From assembly GCF_003992255.1 (NCBI RefSeq), contig NZ_RQVA01000005.1, positions 57,942 to 121,941 of the forward strand: a stretch of 64,000 nt of DNA, written 5' to 3'. The notes beneath the pieces are model-generated. The model saw only the letters and a program-made list of their open reading frames with translations. It did not search any database and was not told the origin of the DNA. The position numbers and the translations under genes were made by a program. The stretch is from F0422 sp003992255 (GTDB taxonomy: Bacteria > Bacillota > Negativicutes > Veillonellales > Veillonellaceae). Positions 35,564 to 44,618 of the stretch are shown one piece after another; the first letter of the stretch is position 1; each line of letters opens with the position of its first letter.

Positions 35564-35670
35564 CTAGAATCACAGGCAAATAGTGTGGCTCATAGATACT
35601 AGAATTTTCTAAACTAGCGTCTGGCATTTCAGTTTACGCACAAGCAAGGAAGAATACAAAAAATACCAAA

Positions 35671-35702
35671 AAGACACCTAGTCGAAAGACTGGGTGTCTT
35701 TT
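35671..35702 (+). terminator. Terminator of the 1730-aa adhesin
   Basis: AAGACACC(T)AGTC and GACT(G)GGTGTCTT arms close a GAAA tetraloop, followed by TTTT. It lies about 110 bases after the stop codon. Confidence 0.85.
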
Positions 35703-35778
35703 GTATGTACCATATACAGTCGATTGCTGAGATATATTAGAACAGCCCTTGAAATAATTTTATAGCTATTCATCTTAT

Positions 35779-36312
35779 CTTCATGAAGATAGTGCATAAC
35801 ATTCACATCGAAAAATATGAATAAACGATACTGTATAAAATTAACAAAACGTGATATTTAAGTGAGTGAGGTTTAATTATAACTAAGTTGCATAAACTTT
35901 TGATAATTACCACATTGAAAAACATATATATAACAGGTATAATTTAAGTGTATAAAATACAGTAGGAGTTATATACTTGATTAGAAAGGGTACGAATACA
36001 GGTTTGATGATATTATCAAAATGTGTAACTTATGATAATAATAGGGGGGGGGTGAACACTTATTTCCTATATTTATTGTAAAAAATGCATAAAACAATCA
36101 AAATAAGTATTGATACTTTTCGATGTATTGGGTATAATATACTAAACAATATGTGTGATTGTGTAATAGGCCTATAACCTATATATAGTGAAACACATGA
36201 AAAAACATTAAGTATGTAAACAACTAGCTAACAATGTATATTAGCGGGCATAACAAAAGTAATTCCGTATAGTTATTTTTAGTGATTAGTACAACAGGAG
36301 GAAACATCACAA
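35779..36312 (+). promoter_or_regulatory. Long adhesin leader with two promoters and a G9 tract, copy 2
   Basis: The gap 35703-36312 is a diverged duplicate of 29758-30370. It has CTTCATGAAG (35779-35788), P1 (TTGAAA 35915-35920, 17 bp, TATAAT 35938-35943), nine G (36044-36052), and P2 (TTGATA 36110-36115, 17 bp, TATAAT 36133-36138). AGGAGG precedes ATG 36313. Promoter boxes and tract position are conserved while the surrounding bases differ. Confidence 0.7.
36044..36052 (+). repeat. Poly-G tract (9 G) between adhesin promoters
   Basis: Nine consecutive G residues at the same relative place as the G8 tract at 30097. The one-base difference between paralogous sites is what slippage would produce. 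Confidence 0.8.
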
Positions 36313-39300
36313 ATGAACAAGTTATTCAAAGTAATTTGGAGCAAATCCAAGCAATGCTACATCGTAGTATCTGAAGTAGCAAAAAACACAACCGGCAAAA
36401 AGAAAATTGCTGTAGCTAGCGTATTGGCAGCATTGACAGTGGGTGCACAAGTAGCAACGATTCAAGCGGCAATTCCAGAAGGTACAAGAAACAGCGGTGG
36501 ATCTTTAGCATTGGTAAATAGCGCTACAGCGACTGGTGCTGGTGCGGTGGCAATTGGTGACACAGCAACAGCAGGTGCTACTAATGCTCTTGCAGCGGGT
36601 TCTAACACTACGGCTGCTAGTGGTGGATCGTTAGCCCTTGGTAATAATTCTAAAGCTACTGGTGTAGATGCAGTAGCCGTAGGTTCTGGCGCGTATGCAA
36701 AAGAACATGGTTCTGTTGCACTTGGTAACAATGTTAGAGTAGAAACAAATAAAGCAGTCGGTGTAGGTTACGATATTAGCGTACAAAGAGCAGGTGCTAC
36801 GAACATTGGTTATATTTCTGCCGTTGAGGCGAACCAAGCTACTAGTATCGGTGCACGAAATAATATTGGAGCTGATGCACAATATGGTAGTGCGTTAGGT
36901 TATTTCGTAAAAGTAACTGGTAAAAATGCCGTAGCTATCGGTTCCAGTAATGATAACAGAGGTAACAGTGATTCAGGAAGAACATTAGCGTCTGGAGTAA
37001 GTGCGGTAGCCATCGGTACATCTACTCATGCGGAAGGAACACACTCTCTTGGTATGGGTACTTTTGCAGCAGCAACAGCTGAAAACTCAATCTCCTTTGG
37101 TACAAGTTCATCCGCTAGTGGTGTGCAATCCATTGCTATCGGTAGTGCTATGAGAGGCGCAGATGCTCCTAATGCATCTGGCACACAATCCATTGCGATC
37201 GGTACAAAAACATCTGCTAACTCTGGCAATGCTCTTGCTATGGGTTCCACAGCAACAGCATCTGGTGTAGCTGCTACGGCTATCGGTAATGATGTATTAG
37301 CAAAAGAAGAAGGCGCTACAGCTATTGGTGATCAAGTTAAAGTAGAAACAAATAAAGCAGTAGGTATTGGTTATCAAATTAACGTTAAAAAAGCTGGCTC
37401 TACTAATGTTGGTTATACATCTGACGTTTTTGCAAATCAAGCGCTTAGCGTGGGTGCTCGAAACACAGTAGAAGAAAATGCACAATACGGTACTGCACTT
37501 GGTTATTTCGTAAAAGTAACTGGTAAAAACGGTGTAGCTATCGGTTCCAGTAACGATAACAACGGAAACAGCGATGAAGGTAGAACATTATCTTCCGCAG
37601 ATAGTGCAGTAGCAATCGGTACATCTGCTCATGCAGAAGCAACTAGCTCCGTAGCAATTGGTACAAAAGCGAAAGCACAATTGGCTCACTCCGTAGCATT
37701 AGGTGAAGGTTCCACAACAACAGACGCTGATGGCAATGCTACGACTGGTTACTTAACAAAAGATGCTGTGAATAATTCTGGTAATGGTATCATCTCCGTA
37801 GGTAATGGTAGCAACATTGTTCGTCGTATCACTAGCGTTGCCAGCGGTACAAATGATAACGATGCAGTGAACGTAAAACAATTGAAAGCATTACGTAATG
37901 CATCTCTAAGCACAGTAACAGTAGTAAACGGTGCTACATCTACAGACTTAGTGCCTAATACAACAGAAGGTGCTGCAGACGCTAATAAAGTAAAACTAGT
38001 AGCAGGTAAAAACATCACGTTAACAGCAAATGGTAACTCTGTAACAATCGATGCCAAAGGTGGAGCAGGTTCCATTACAAGTGCCAATAGTGATGCTATC
38101 TCTGTCGATACAAGTGCAGATGGTAAAGTAACAGTTACTCCTAACTTGGCATCCAGCGTGAATGCAACTGGCGATGCCAATAAATTGGTAACAGCTGGTA
38201 AAGTAAAAGAAGCCTTAGCTGACAAAGTAAGCAACGACAAATTAAATACAGAATTAGCGAAAAAAGCAAATGCTGCTGATGTAACTAATTTGACAAACAA
38301 TAAATTAGATAAAACTGCTGAATTACACGTAAAAAAAGGTACATATGCTGTAGCTACTGATGGATCTGTAACATTGGACAAAGCAGATGGTACAGGTACT
38401 GTGAAAGCTGATGAAGCAGTAAAAATTACTGGTTTAGCAAGCAAAGCAAAACTAGATGAATTGAAAACTGCTGTTGACGGTAAAGCTGATAAATCTTATG
38501 TAGACACTGAGCTTGGCAAAAAAGCTAGCAAAGATGATTTGACCGCAGCGTTGGCTGATAAAGTAAGCACAGCAAAATTAAATGAAGAATTAGGCAAAAA
38601 AGCAAATGCTTCTGATATTACTAACTTAACAGCTGATAAAGTAAGCAAAGCAGACGAATTGCATGTGAAAAAAGGCACATACGATGTATCTGATGCTGGT
38701 ACTGTAACTTTGAAAAAAGTAAATGGTACTGGTGCTGAAGCAGCAACAGAAGATGTTATCATCCAAGGTCTTGCAAAAAAAGCTGATATTACTGCGATTA
38801 ACACAGAATTAGCTAAAAAAGTAAGCAAAGACGATTTCGCAGCCGAGAAAGACCGTGTGAATACTGAGCTTGGTAAAAAATTAGATACGGCTACATTTGA
38901 AGCAGAAAAAGCAACATTGGCAACGCGTGATGACATCAATTCATTGAAAGATGTAATCGCTAATAAACTTGATAAAGATACTGCTGATAAATTTATCAAC
39001 GGTATGAGTAACAAAGTATCCACTGAAGATTTAAATAAAAAATTAGCAGCTGCAGATAAAGCTAATGACGATAAATTAACGGCAGCTAAAGAAGAATTAA
39101 ACAATGCGATCACAAATGCAACAGCTGATAAAGTAAGCAAAGCAGACGAATTGCATGTAGCTCCAGATACTTACGAAGTAGATCAAACAGCTGGTACTGT
39201 TACATTACGCCAAGAAAATGGCTTGAATGAACCAAAAGCTGATAAAAACTTCACAATTTCTGGTATTGCAACTAAAAAAGATGTGACTGATTTAACAACT

Positions 39301-42300
39301 CAAATCAATGCAAAAGCAGATGCAGCAGATGTAAATGCAAAATTGGCTGAAAAAGCAGATAAATCCTATGTAGATACTGAGCTTGGTAAAAAAGCAGATA
39401 AAGATGCATTAGATACGTTAACTGAAAAAGTAAATGGCAAAGCTGATGCAGCCGCTCTTACTACAATGGGCGAGAACAAATTGGATAAAACTGCTGAGTT
39501 ACACGTTGTCAAAGGCGAATATGAAGTAGATGGCGATGGCAATGTAACGTTGAAAAAAGCAAATGGTGAAAACGCTGAAGTAGCAGATGAAAATGTTGTG
39601 ATTAAAGGTGTGGCATCCAAAGCTAAATTAAAAGAAGTAGCTGATAAAGTCACTGAAGCTGAAGGTAAAATCACTGGCTTAGAAGGAACTGTAGCAGACC
39701 ACACTGAAAAATTAGGTAAACTTGATGAAAAGTTAACTGATGTAAAAGCTCTTGCAGACGACAATAAAGGCAAAGTTGATGGCTTGAAAACTCGAGTTGA
39801 CGGTATTGATGGTACATTAGCTGATCATACAGCTAAACTTGCAGAGACTGATAATAAAATTGACGGCATCAAACAAGATATTGCCAATAACCTTGCATCT
39901 AATGCAGCTGTAGATAAAAAATTAGATGATTTAAAAACTGAGTTAGGTACTAACACAGTATTACATTTTGCTGGCGATAAAACTATCAATGATGGCGGTA
40001 CAGCAGATGATACTGCGGATGATGACAATAGTGCAACTAAATTGTCCTTGAACTTAAAAGATCAAACATTAAAAGTAAAAGGTACTACTAACGAAATCGA
40101 AACAACAGCAAAAGGTGATACAATCACTGTAGGTTTATCTAAAGCTGTTAAAGATGATTTGGCTAAATTGGCGGGTCTTGGCGATACAACATCTGAAGGT
40201 CGTGATGGTAAAGCAGCAGCAGGTGTGGCAGCTGATGCTCCAACTGCAACAGCAGCTGATAAAGGTATCACTGGTCAAGATGGCTTGAACGGCAAAACAT
40301 TAACTGAAAAAGTAAATGCATTGCGTAATGGCGAAGCTGGTCCTCTAGTGTACACAAATGCTGAAGGTAAACGTCTAGTGAAAGCTAATGATGGCGAGTA
40401 CTACTTGGCAGATGAAGTTGATAAAGATGGTAATAAAAAAGGTGCAGCTACACCAGTAACTGGTGATGATATCCGCGCAAGTGTAATGAATCCAAATGGC
40501 AAAGATGAGCCAACTACATTATCCAACTTAAAAGATGGAAAAATTAAAGCTGATTCCAAAGATGCTGTGACTGGTAACCAATTGCACAAAGCGGCTAATG
40601 GATTAGCAGAAGCTCTTGGCGGTGGCGCTGCTGTTGGTGAAGATGGAACTATCACAGCTCCTACATACAACTTGACAGATAAAGATGGTCAACCTGTTGC
40701 TAAAAATAATGTAGGCGATGCGTTAACTCTTCTCAATGATCGCTTAGACCATACTGCAGCTGGAGCAGCGGCGGATATTGAAAAATTGAAAAACCTAGAA
40801 GGTCTTACCGTTGAAGGGGAAAAGAAACTTAAAAAATTAGCAGGTGATGCTGTTGATGTTAAAGGTGACAAAAATATTACTATTTCTTCTACAATGGAAG
40901 ATGGAGTTAAAACATTCCATGCTACATTGAGTGAAAAAGTTACACTTGGTAAACACGATGCAAATGATCCTAATGGAAATCATTCCGGAGATCCTGGTGT
41001 AGAACTTGATGGACACGAAGGAACTATCGTAGCTGGTGATCCAGACGGCAATACAGCTGTTAAAATCAATGGTGCTAATGGAACTATCACAGCTGGCAAT
41101 GGTGAAGATGGAAATAAAGTTACTATCGATGGTACAAAAGGCAGCGTAACAGCTAAAACTGTAACAGCAAAAGATGGTGAGTTCGGTGCTCCAATAGCTG
41201 AAAATGGTGCTCCAGCTGAAGATGGTAAAAATAACACAAAAATTACTGAAGATGGTATTTCTGTAGTAGGTAAAGGTAAAGATGGTAAACCAGCTACAGT
41301 AGGTATCAAAGACGGTCGTGTAACAGCTGGTGATCCAGTAGATAAAGACGGCATTCCTACAAAAGAAGGCTCTGCTACATCTATGGATAAAGATGGCTTC
41401 TCCGTAGCAACTAAAGGTAAAGACGGTAAAGACTCTAAAGTGGACATCAAAAATGGTGGTATCACAGCAGGTGCTCCAGTAGATGCAGAGGGTAATCCTA
41501 CAAAAGAAGGTACTGCTACATCTATGGACAGAGATAAAGGTTTCTCCGTAACATCTAAAGATAAAGACGGTAACGTATCTACAGTAGGAATCAACAACGG
41601 TCGAGTAAGCGCTGGTGATCCAGTAGGTCAAGATGGCATTCCAACAAACGCAGGATCTGCTACATCTATGGATAAAGATGGCTTCTCCGTGGCAACCAAA
41701 GATAAAGACGGTAAAGTATCTAAAGTAGACATCAAAAATGGTGGTATCACAGCTGGTGTTCCATTAGATAAAGATGGTAACCCTGCAGATAATGGTACTT
41801 CATCAGTAGCTATGGGTAAAGATGGATTCTCCGTAACATCTAAAGATAAAGACGGTAATGTATCCACTATTACTATCAAAGACGGTAAAATCAGTGGTTT
41901 ACAACCAGGTACTGCAGACACTGACGTAGCAACTGTTGGTCAAGTGAAATCCGCTATCGGTAAAACTGCTGAATTAGTGGAAAAAACTTCTCAACGTCTT
42001 GACCAAGTAGGTGCACACTCTGCAGCATTGGCAGCAATGAACCCATTAAGCTACGATCCATTGAGAAAATCTCAAATCATGGCTGGTATCGGTTCCTATG
42101 CTGGTAACCAAGCATTAGCATTAGGTATTGCACACTATGCAAATGAAAACTTCATGGTTAATGCAGGATTTACAATGGGATCTGGTAAGAGCATGGCAAA
42201 TCTTGGCGCAACATATCGCTTCGGCAGTGGAGACCATGATGACCTTCCAGAACGTTACAAAGGTGGTCCAATCTCCTCCGTATATGTAATGCAAGATGAA

Positions 42301-42399
42301 ATTGCAGAATTGAAAGCAGAAAATGCTAGAAAAGATGCAGAAAATGCAGAAATGAAAGCACAAATTAAAATGCTTATGCAACGCATGGGTATGGCATAA
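36313..42399 (+). CDS. Trimeric autotransporter adhesin (2028 aa)
   Basis: A close paralogue of the 1730-aa adhesin, with the same ESPR signal, leader, neck (SVASGTNDNDAVNVKQL, about 505-525), anchor (about 1900-1972, NPLSYDPLRKSQIMAG) and coiled-coil tail. Its head contains a duplicated block: VETNKAVGVGYDISV…GTSTHAEG and VETNKAVGIGYQINV…GTSAHAEA. The stalk has extra ELHV-type modules compared with the paralogue. It ends in about five repeats of 47-48 residues (141 or 144 bp, for example starts near 41380, 41521, 41665, 41809) of the type SMDKDGFSVATKDKDGK followed by VDIKNGGITAGAPVD. It is the last gene of the adhesin array and has a very strong terminator. Confidence 0.95.
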   Translation: MNKLFKVIWSKSKQCYIVVSEVAKNTTGKKKIAVASVLAALTVGAQVATIQAAIPEGTRNSGGSLALVNSATATGAGAVAIGDTATAGATNALAAGSNTTAASGGSLALGNNSKATGVDAVAVGSGAYAKEHGSVALGNNVRVETNKAVGVGYDISVQRAGATNIGYISAVEANQATSIGARNNIGADAQYGSALGYFVKVTGKNAVAIGSSNDNRGNSDSGRTLASGVSAVAIGTSTHAEGTHSLGMGTFAAATAENSISFGTSSSASGVQSIAIGSAMRGADAPNASGTQSIAIGTKTSANSGNALAMGSTATASGVAATAIGNDVLAKEEGATAIGDQVKVETNKAVGIGYQINVKKAGSTNVGYTSDVFANQALSVGARNTVEENAQYGTALGYFVKVTGKNGVAIGSSNDNNGNSDEGRTLSSADSAVAIGTSAHAEATSSVAIGTKAKAQLAHSVALGEGSTTTDADGNATTGYLTKDAVNNSGNGIISVGNGSNIVRRITSVASGTNDNDAVNVKQLKALRNASLSTVTVVNGATSTDLVPNTTEGAADANKVKLVAGKNITLTANGNSVTIDAKGGAGSITSANSDAISVDTSADGKVTVTPNLASSVNATGDANKLVTAGKVKEALADKVSNDKLNTELAKKANAADVTNLTNNKLDKTAELHVKKGTYAVATDGSVTLDKADGTGTVKADEAVKITGLASKAKLDELKTAVDGKADKSYVDTELGKKASKDDLTAALADKVSTAKLNEELGKKANASDITNLTADKVSKADELHVKKGTYDVSDAGTVTLKKVNGTGAEAATEDVIIQGLAKKADITAINTELAKKVSKDDFAAEKDRVNTELGKKLDTATFEAEKATLATRDDINSLKDVIANKLDKDTADKFINGMSNKVSTEDLNKKLAAADKANDDKLTAAKEELNNAITNATADKVSKADELHVAPDTYEVDQTAGTVTLRQENGLNEPKADKNFTISGIATKKDVTDLTTQINAKADAADVNAKLAEKADKSYVDTELGKKADKDALDTLTEKVNGKADAAALTTMGENKLDKTAELHVVKGEYEVDGDGNVTLKKANGENAEVADENVVIKGVASKAKLKEVADKVTEAEGKITGLEGTVADHTEKLGKLDEKLTDVKALADDNKGKVDGLKTRVDGIDGTLADHTAKLAETDNKIDGIKQDIANNLASNAAVDKKLDDLKTELGTNTVLHFAGDKTINDGGTADDTADDDNSATKLSLNLKDQTLKVKGTTNEIETTAKGDTITVGLSKAVKDDLAKLAGLGDTTSEGRDGKAAAGVAADAPTATAADKGITGQDGLNGKTLTEKVNALRNGEAGPLVYTNAEGKRLVKANDGEYYLADEVDKDGNKKGAATPVTGDDIRASVMNPNGKDEPTTLSNLKDGKIKADSKDAVTGNQLHKAANGLAEALGGGAAVGEDGTITAPTYNLTDKDGQPVAKNNVGDALTLLNDRLDHTAAGAAADIEKLKNLEGLTVEGEKKLKKLAGDAVDVKGDKNITISSTMEDGVKTFHATLSEKVTLGKHDANDPNGNHSGDPGVELDGHEGTIVAGDPDGNTAVKINGANGTITAGNGEDGNKVTIDGTKGSVTAKTVTAKDGEFGAPIAENGAPAEDGKNNTKITEDGISVVGKGKDGKPATVGIKDGRVTAGDPVDKDGIPTKEGSATSMDKDGFSVATKGKDGKDSKVDIKNGGITAGAPVDAEGNPTKEGTATSMDRDKGFSVTSKDKDGNVSTVGINNGRVSAGDPVGQDGIPTNAGSATSMDKDGFSVATKDKDGKVSKVDIKNGGITAGVPLDKDGNPADNGTSSVAMGKDGFSVTSKDKDGNVSTITIKDGKISGLQPGTADTDVATVGQVKSAIGKTAELVEKTSQRLDQVGAHSAALAAMNPLSYDPLRKSQIMAGIGSYAGNQALALGIAHYANENFMVNAGFTMGSGKSMANLGATYRFGSGDHDDLPERYKGGPISSVYVMQDEIAELKAENARKDAENAEMKAQIKMLMQRMGMA

Positions 42400-42440
42400 A
42401 AACTAAATAACAATAGTTAAAAGTTAACTATGCATACCAA

Positions 42441-42479
42441 AAAGTGGGTACCAACGTCGAAAGACGTGGTACCCACTTT
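42441..42479 (+). terminator. Strong terminator ending the adhesin array
   Basis: A 17-bp stem with one bulged A (AAAGTGGGTACC…GGTACCCACTTT) closed by a GAAA tetraloop, 41 bases after the stop. A third CTTCATGAAG follows at 42486-42495. Confidence 0.9.
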
Positions 42480-42496
42480 GCGTATCTTCATGAAGA

Positions 42497-42590
42497 AAAA
42501 ATAGAAAATATCACCTAAAAGTGTTAGAATAGAGTCAAATTATATTCTGTATTAATTATAATGTATGAAATATTATTGGATTTAGGAGGC
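42497..42590 (+). repeat. Direct repeat upstream of the toxin-antitoxin pair (copy 1)
   Basis: Matches 43164-43243 over about 65 bases (AAAAATAGAAAATATC, AAAAGTGNTAGAAT, ATTCTGTAT), ending near each gene's ribosome-binding site. The toxin-antitoxin pair lies between the two copies. Both copies probably act as promoter regions. Confidence 0.7.
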
Positions 42591-42591
42591 T

Positions 42592-42732
42592 ATGATGAAT
42601 ACAGAGGATACAAAAAAAATTGAAGTTATTACTAGTGAGAATAATAAAGAATTAGAGAAAAAACTTAAAGAACTTTCAGAAGAGTTGATTATAGAAAACT
42701 ATGAATTATATAAAGAATTAGAGAACTGCTAA
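42592..42732 (+). CDS. Small putative antitoxin of a Doc-type toxin
   Basis: A 46-aa ORF starting at ATG 42592 or 42595 after an AGGAGG-like site (TAGGAGG, 42583-42589). The product is highly charged and almost entirely helical (MMNTEDTKKIEVITSENNKE, then a Lys/Glu/Leu-rich stretch ending YKELENC). Its stop codon shares a base with the toxin start (TAATG), the tight coupling usual for antitoxin-toxin pairs. It is much shorter than classical Phd (about 73 aa) and no DNA-binding fold is apparent. It may keep only the toxin-neutralising helix. The antitoxin role is inferred from position and size. Confidence 0.7.
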   Translation: MMNTEDTKKIEVITSENNKELEKKLKELSEELIIENYELYKELENC

Positions 42733-43124
42733 TGCATGCAATTATTCATCTATTATTACAAGATATACTGAACTTTCATTCTGACTTGGAAAGGCAGTTT
42801 GTCTTATTGCCTGGAATACGGAATATTGGATTACTAGAGTCAGCTTTCTCTACAGCATTTCAATCTTTTGGAGGATGTGATTTATATCCTACGGTATATG
42901 AAAAAGCAGCACAATTATGTAGAGGAATAGCAAAGAACCATCCATTTATTGATGGAAATAAGAGAACCGCTTTACATTGTATGTTTATATATTTAAAAGC
43001 TAATGGATATATAATTAATGCTACTCTAGAAGAAAAGAAATTTTTAATTATTGATATAGCATCTGGTGAGAAGTCTTATGAAGACGTTGTTAATTGGCTT
43101 CGTATATATGCAGAGAAAATATGA
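42732..43124 (+). CDS. doc: Death-on-curing (Doc/Fic) family toxin
   Basis: A 130-aa Doc-type Fic protein. The Fic signature is HPFIDGNKRT (about residues 75-84), with catalytic His, the acidic Asp and the Gly-Asn-Lys-Arg nucleotide loop intact. LPGIRNIGLLESAFSTAFQSFGG upstream is typical of the Doc family. Phage P1 Doc phosphorylates and inactivates elongation factor Tu; this member probably does the same, though related Fic proteins add AMP instead. The start codon overlaps the stop of the 46-aa antitoxin. The pair sits just after the adhesin island and between direct repeats, in keeping with a mobile or stabilising module. Confidence 0.88.
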   Translation: MHAIIHLLLQDILNFHSDLERQFVLLPGIRNIGLLESAFSTAFQSFGGCDLYPTVYEKAAQLCRGIAKNHPFIDGNKRTALHCMFIYLKANGYIINATLEEKKFLIIDIASGEKSYEDVVNWLRIYAEKI

Positions 43125-43163
43125 ACAATAACGTGTTTCTATCTAAGGAAGAAATATCATAAC

Positions 43164-43243
43164 GAAAAATAGAAAATATCCCTCAAAAGTGCTAGAATGA
43201 AAACAAATGATATTCTGTATAAATAATATATTGGAAAGGAGTT
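43164..43243 (+). repeat. Direct repeat downstream of the toxin-antitoxin pair (copy 2)
   Basis: The counterpart of 42497-42590. It directly precedes the thioesterase gene and probably carries its promoter; AAAGGAG is at 43236-43242. Confidence 0.7.
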
Positions 43244-43246
43244 TCT

Positions 43247-43630
43247 ATGGCAATCGAGATTGGACAAGTGGGTATGGCTACGGTGGTAGTGGAAGCTAAT
43301 AATACAGCGGAGTACATGGGTAGTGGTACCTTACCTGTGTTTGCAACACCTGCGATGGTGGCATTGATGGAGAAAGCAGGCTATACTGGGATTCAAGGTG
43401 ATTTAGGAGACGGTGAAGGATCCGTGGGGATTCGCATGGAAACAAGCCATGAAGCAGCTAGTCCATTAGGTGCAACTATAACTGCAATGGCAACAGTAGT
43501 AGCTGTTGACGGTAGAAAAGTAACCTTTGAGGTAGTGGCTAAAGAAGGTGAAAAAGTTATCGGTCGTGGTACACATGAACGTTTTATTATTAATAATGAG
43601 AAATTCATGGCCAAAATCGTCACTGGCTAG
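43247..43630 (+). CDS. Thioesterase family protein (FlK-like hotdog fold)
   Basis: A 127-aa cytoplasmic hotdog-fold protein. VFATPAMVALMEKAG is the hotdog central helix, and TSHEAASPLGATI and GRGTHERFII are the segments found in the fluoroacetyl-CoA thioesterase-like (FlK) group. Most bacterial members hydrolyse short acyl-CoA esters of unknown identity; fluoroacetyl-CoA specificity is not implied. Single gene. A ribosome-binding site (AAAGGAG) precedes ATG 43247. Downstream lies a 145-bp palindromic element. Confidence 0.85.
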   Translation: MAIEIGQVGMATVVVEANNTAEYMGSGTLPVFATPAMVALMEKAGYTGIQGDLGDGEGSVGIRMETSHEAASPLGATITAMATVVAVDGRKVTFEVVAKEGEKVIGRGTHERFIINNEKFMAKIVTG

Positions 43631-43635
43631 TCTAT

Positions 43636-43783
43636 GAAGTCTGTGGCGTTCTAGCTTAATAAGTGTAAGGAAAGAGCACGATACATTCCTTCGCAAACTG
43701 ATCCTACGGTAGGTTTGCTACGGAACATATCGTGCTCTTTTAGTGCTTTCCTGTATACTTAAAAGAATGCCACAGACATTCTA
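43636..43783. repeat. Long palindromic intergenic element, copy 2
   Basis: A nested imperfect hairpin. Outer arms are TCTGTGGCGTTCT and AGAATGCCACAGA, then AAAGAGCACGATA and TATCGTGCTCTTT, with the core at 43681-43731 nearly identical to 3914-3964. The motif TTCTACGTCTAAC…GCGTTCCTT at 43779-43801 also occurs at 2894-2916. The element fills most of the gap 43631-44009. Confidence 0.8.
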
Positions 43784-43869
43784 CGTCTAACGGCGTTCCT
43801 TAAAGATTAAATTTGTATTTTGACATTAGTAGTTCAAATCATTGATTTATGTAAATAGTCAATGAAAAC

Positions 43870-43909
43870 GCCTAACGAATGAGGTTTTGCACACCTCAAT
43901 ACGTTAGGC
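43870..43909 (-). terminator. Terminator of the pyridoxamine kinase / S-component operon
   Basis: GCCTAACG…TGAGGT and ACCTCA…CGTTAGGC arms form a strong hairpin; on the minus strand it is followed by GTTTTC. It lies about 100 bases past the S-component stop. Confidence 0.7.
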
Positions 43910-44009
43910 TATTTCAATTCTAGTACCTTGAGATGAGCCTAACGCCTCGACACGTTATTGGCTCTCTTTTGTTATGTCTAGTATACCGTACTTTCAACGG
44001 TATGCCAAA

Positions 44010-44609
44010 TTATTTACTAGTGATACGACGCAAAATCGGGATTAATAGCAAGGCTACTAAGATGCCGATGCCGCTGGTTAGGAAGGATGCTGGTAGTCTT
44101 GTCACGGCAGCCATATAGCTCTCTAATACGACCCACCATGCCACGAAGTAACCTGCTGCTGTCCAGATGGCACCGACTAACATGGCTAATAGGATACGAG
44201 GGGTAGATACGGAACGAGCCGGAACGGTAGGTCTCCAACCTACTGTTAATACACCTACGATCACACCGGCTAGTCCTTTGATTACGATAGAGAATAAGGT
44301 GTATTGGGAGTGCCCCATGATGAGGTCAAAAATGCCAGATCCGATGGCTCCAGCGAGTCCTGCATAGAATCCACCAAAGACAGATGCCATAGAGAATAGT
44401 GCTGCGGTTCCTAAGTGTACCATAGCGCCGGTTGGCAATGGAACTTTTATAGTCGTAAATACAATGCATAGGGCGGATAATAATCCAATGTAGATAATAT
44501 CTTTTGTTGTGGATTTGGAGTGAGGATTGTGTGTTGGATACTGTATATTTTGAGGAGCTGTAGGTTTGTTACTTTGAGCAGCTTCTTTTTTTGTTTTGTA
44601 AGTATTCAT
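44010..44609 (-). CDS. ECF transporter S component, probably vitamin B6-related
   Basis: A 199-aa membrane protein. A hydrophilic N-terminal stretch of about 35 residues is followed by five or six hydrophobic helices (IIYIGLLSALCIVFTTI, LGTAALFSMASVFGGFYAG, GAIGSGIFDLIMG, LLAMLVGAIWTAAGYFVAWW). The GAMVHLGTAALF and GGFYAGLAGAIGSGIFDL segments are typical of substrate-binding S components of energy-coupling factor transporters. These pair with a shared EcfAA'T module, which is not in this window. The gene lies 9 bases after the pyridoxamine kinase in one transcript, so pyridoxine or a relative is the likely ligand. That is context only; thiamine precursors are the main alternative. Confidence 0.8.
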   Translation of the reverse strand: MNTYKTKKEAAQSNKPTAPQNIQYPTHNPHSKSTTKDIIYIGLLSALCIVFTTIKVPLPTGAMVHLGTAALFSMASVFGGFYAGLAGAIGSGIFDLIMGHSQYTLFSIVIKGLAGVIVGVLTVGWRPTVPARSVSTPRILLAMLVGAIWTAAGYFVAWWVVLESYMAAVTRLPASFLTSGIGILVALLLIPILRRITSK

Positions 44610-44618
44610 AAAATCTCC

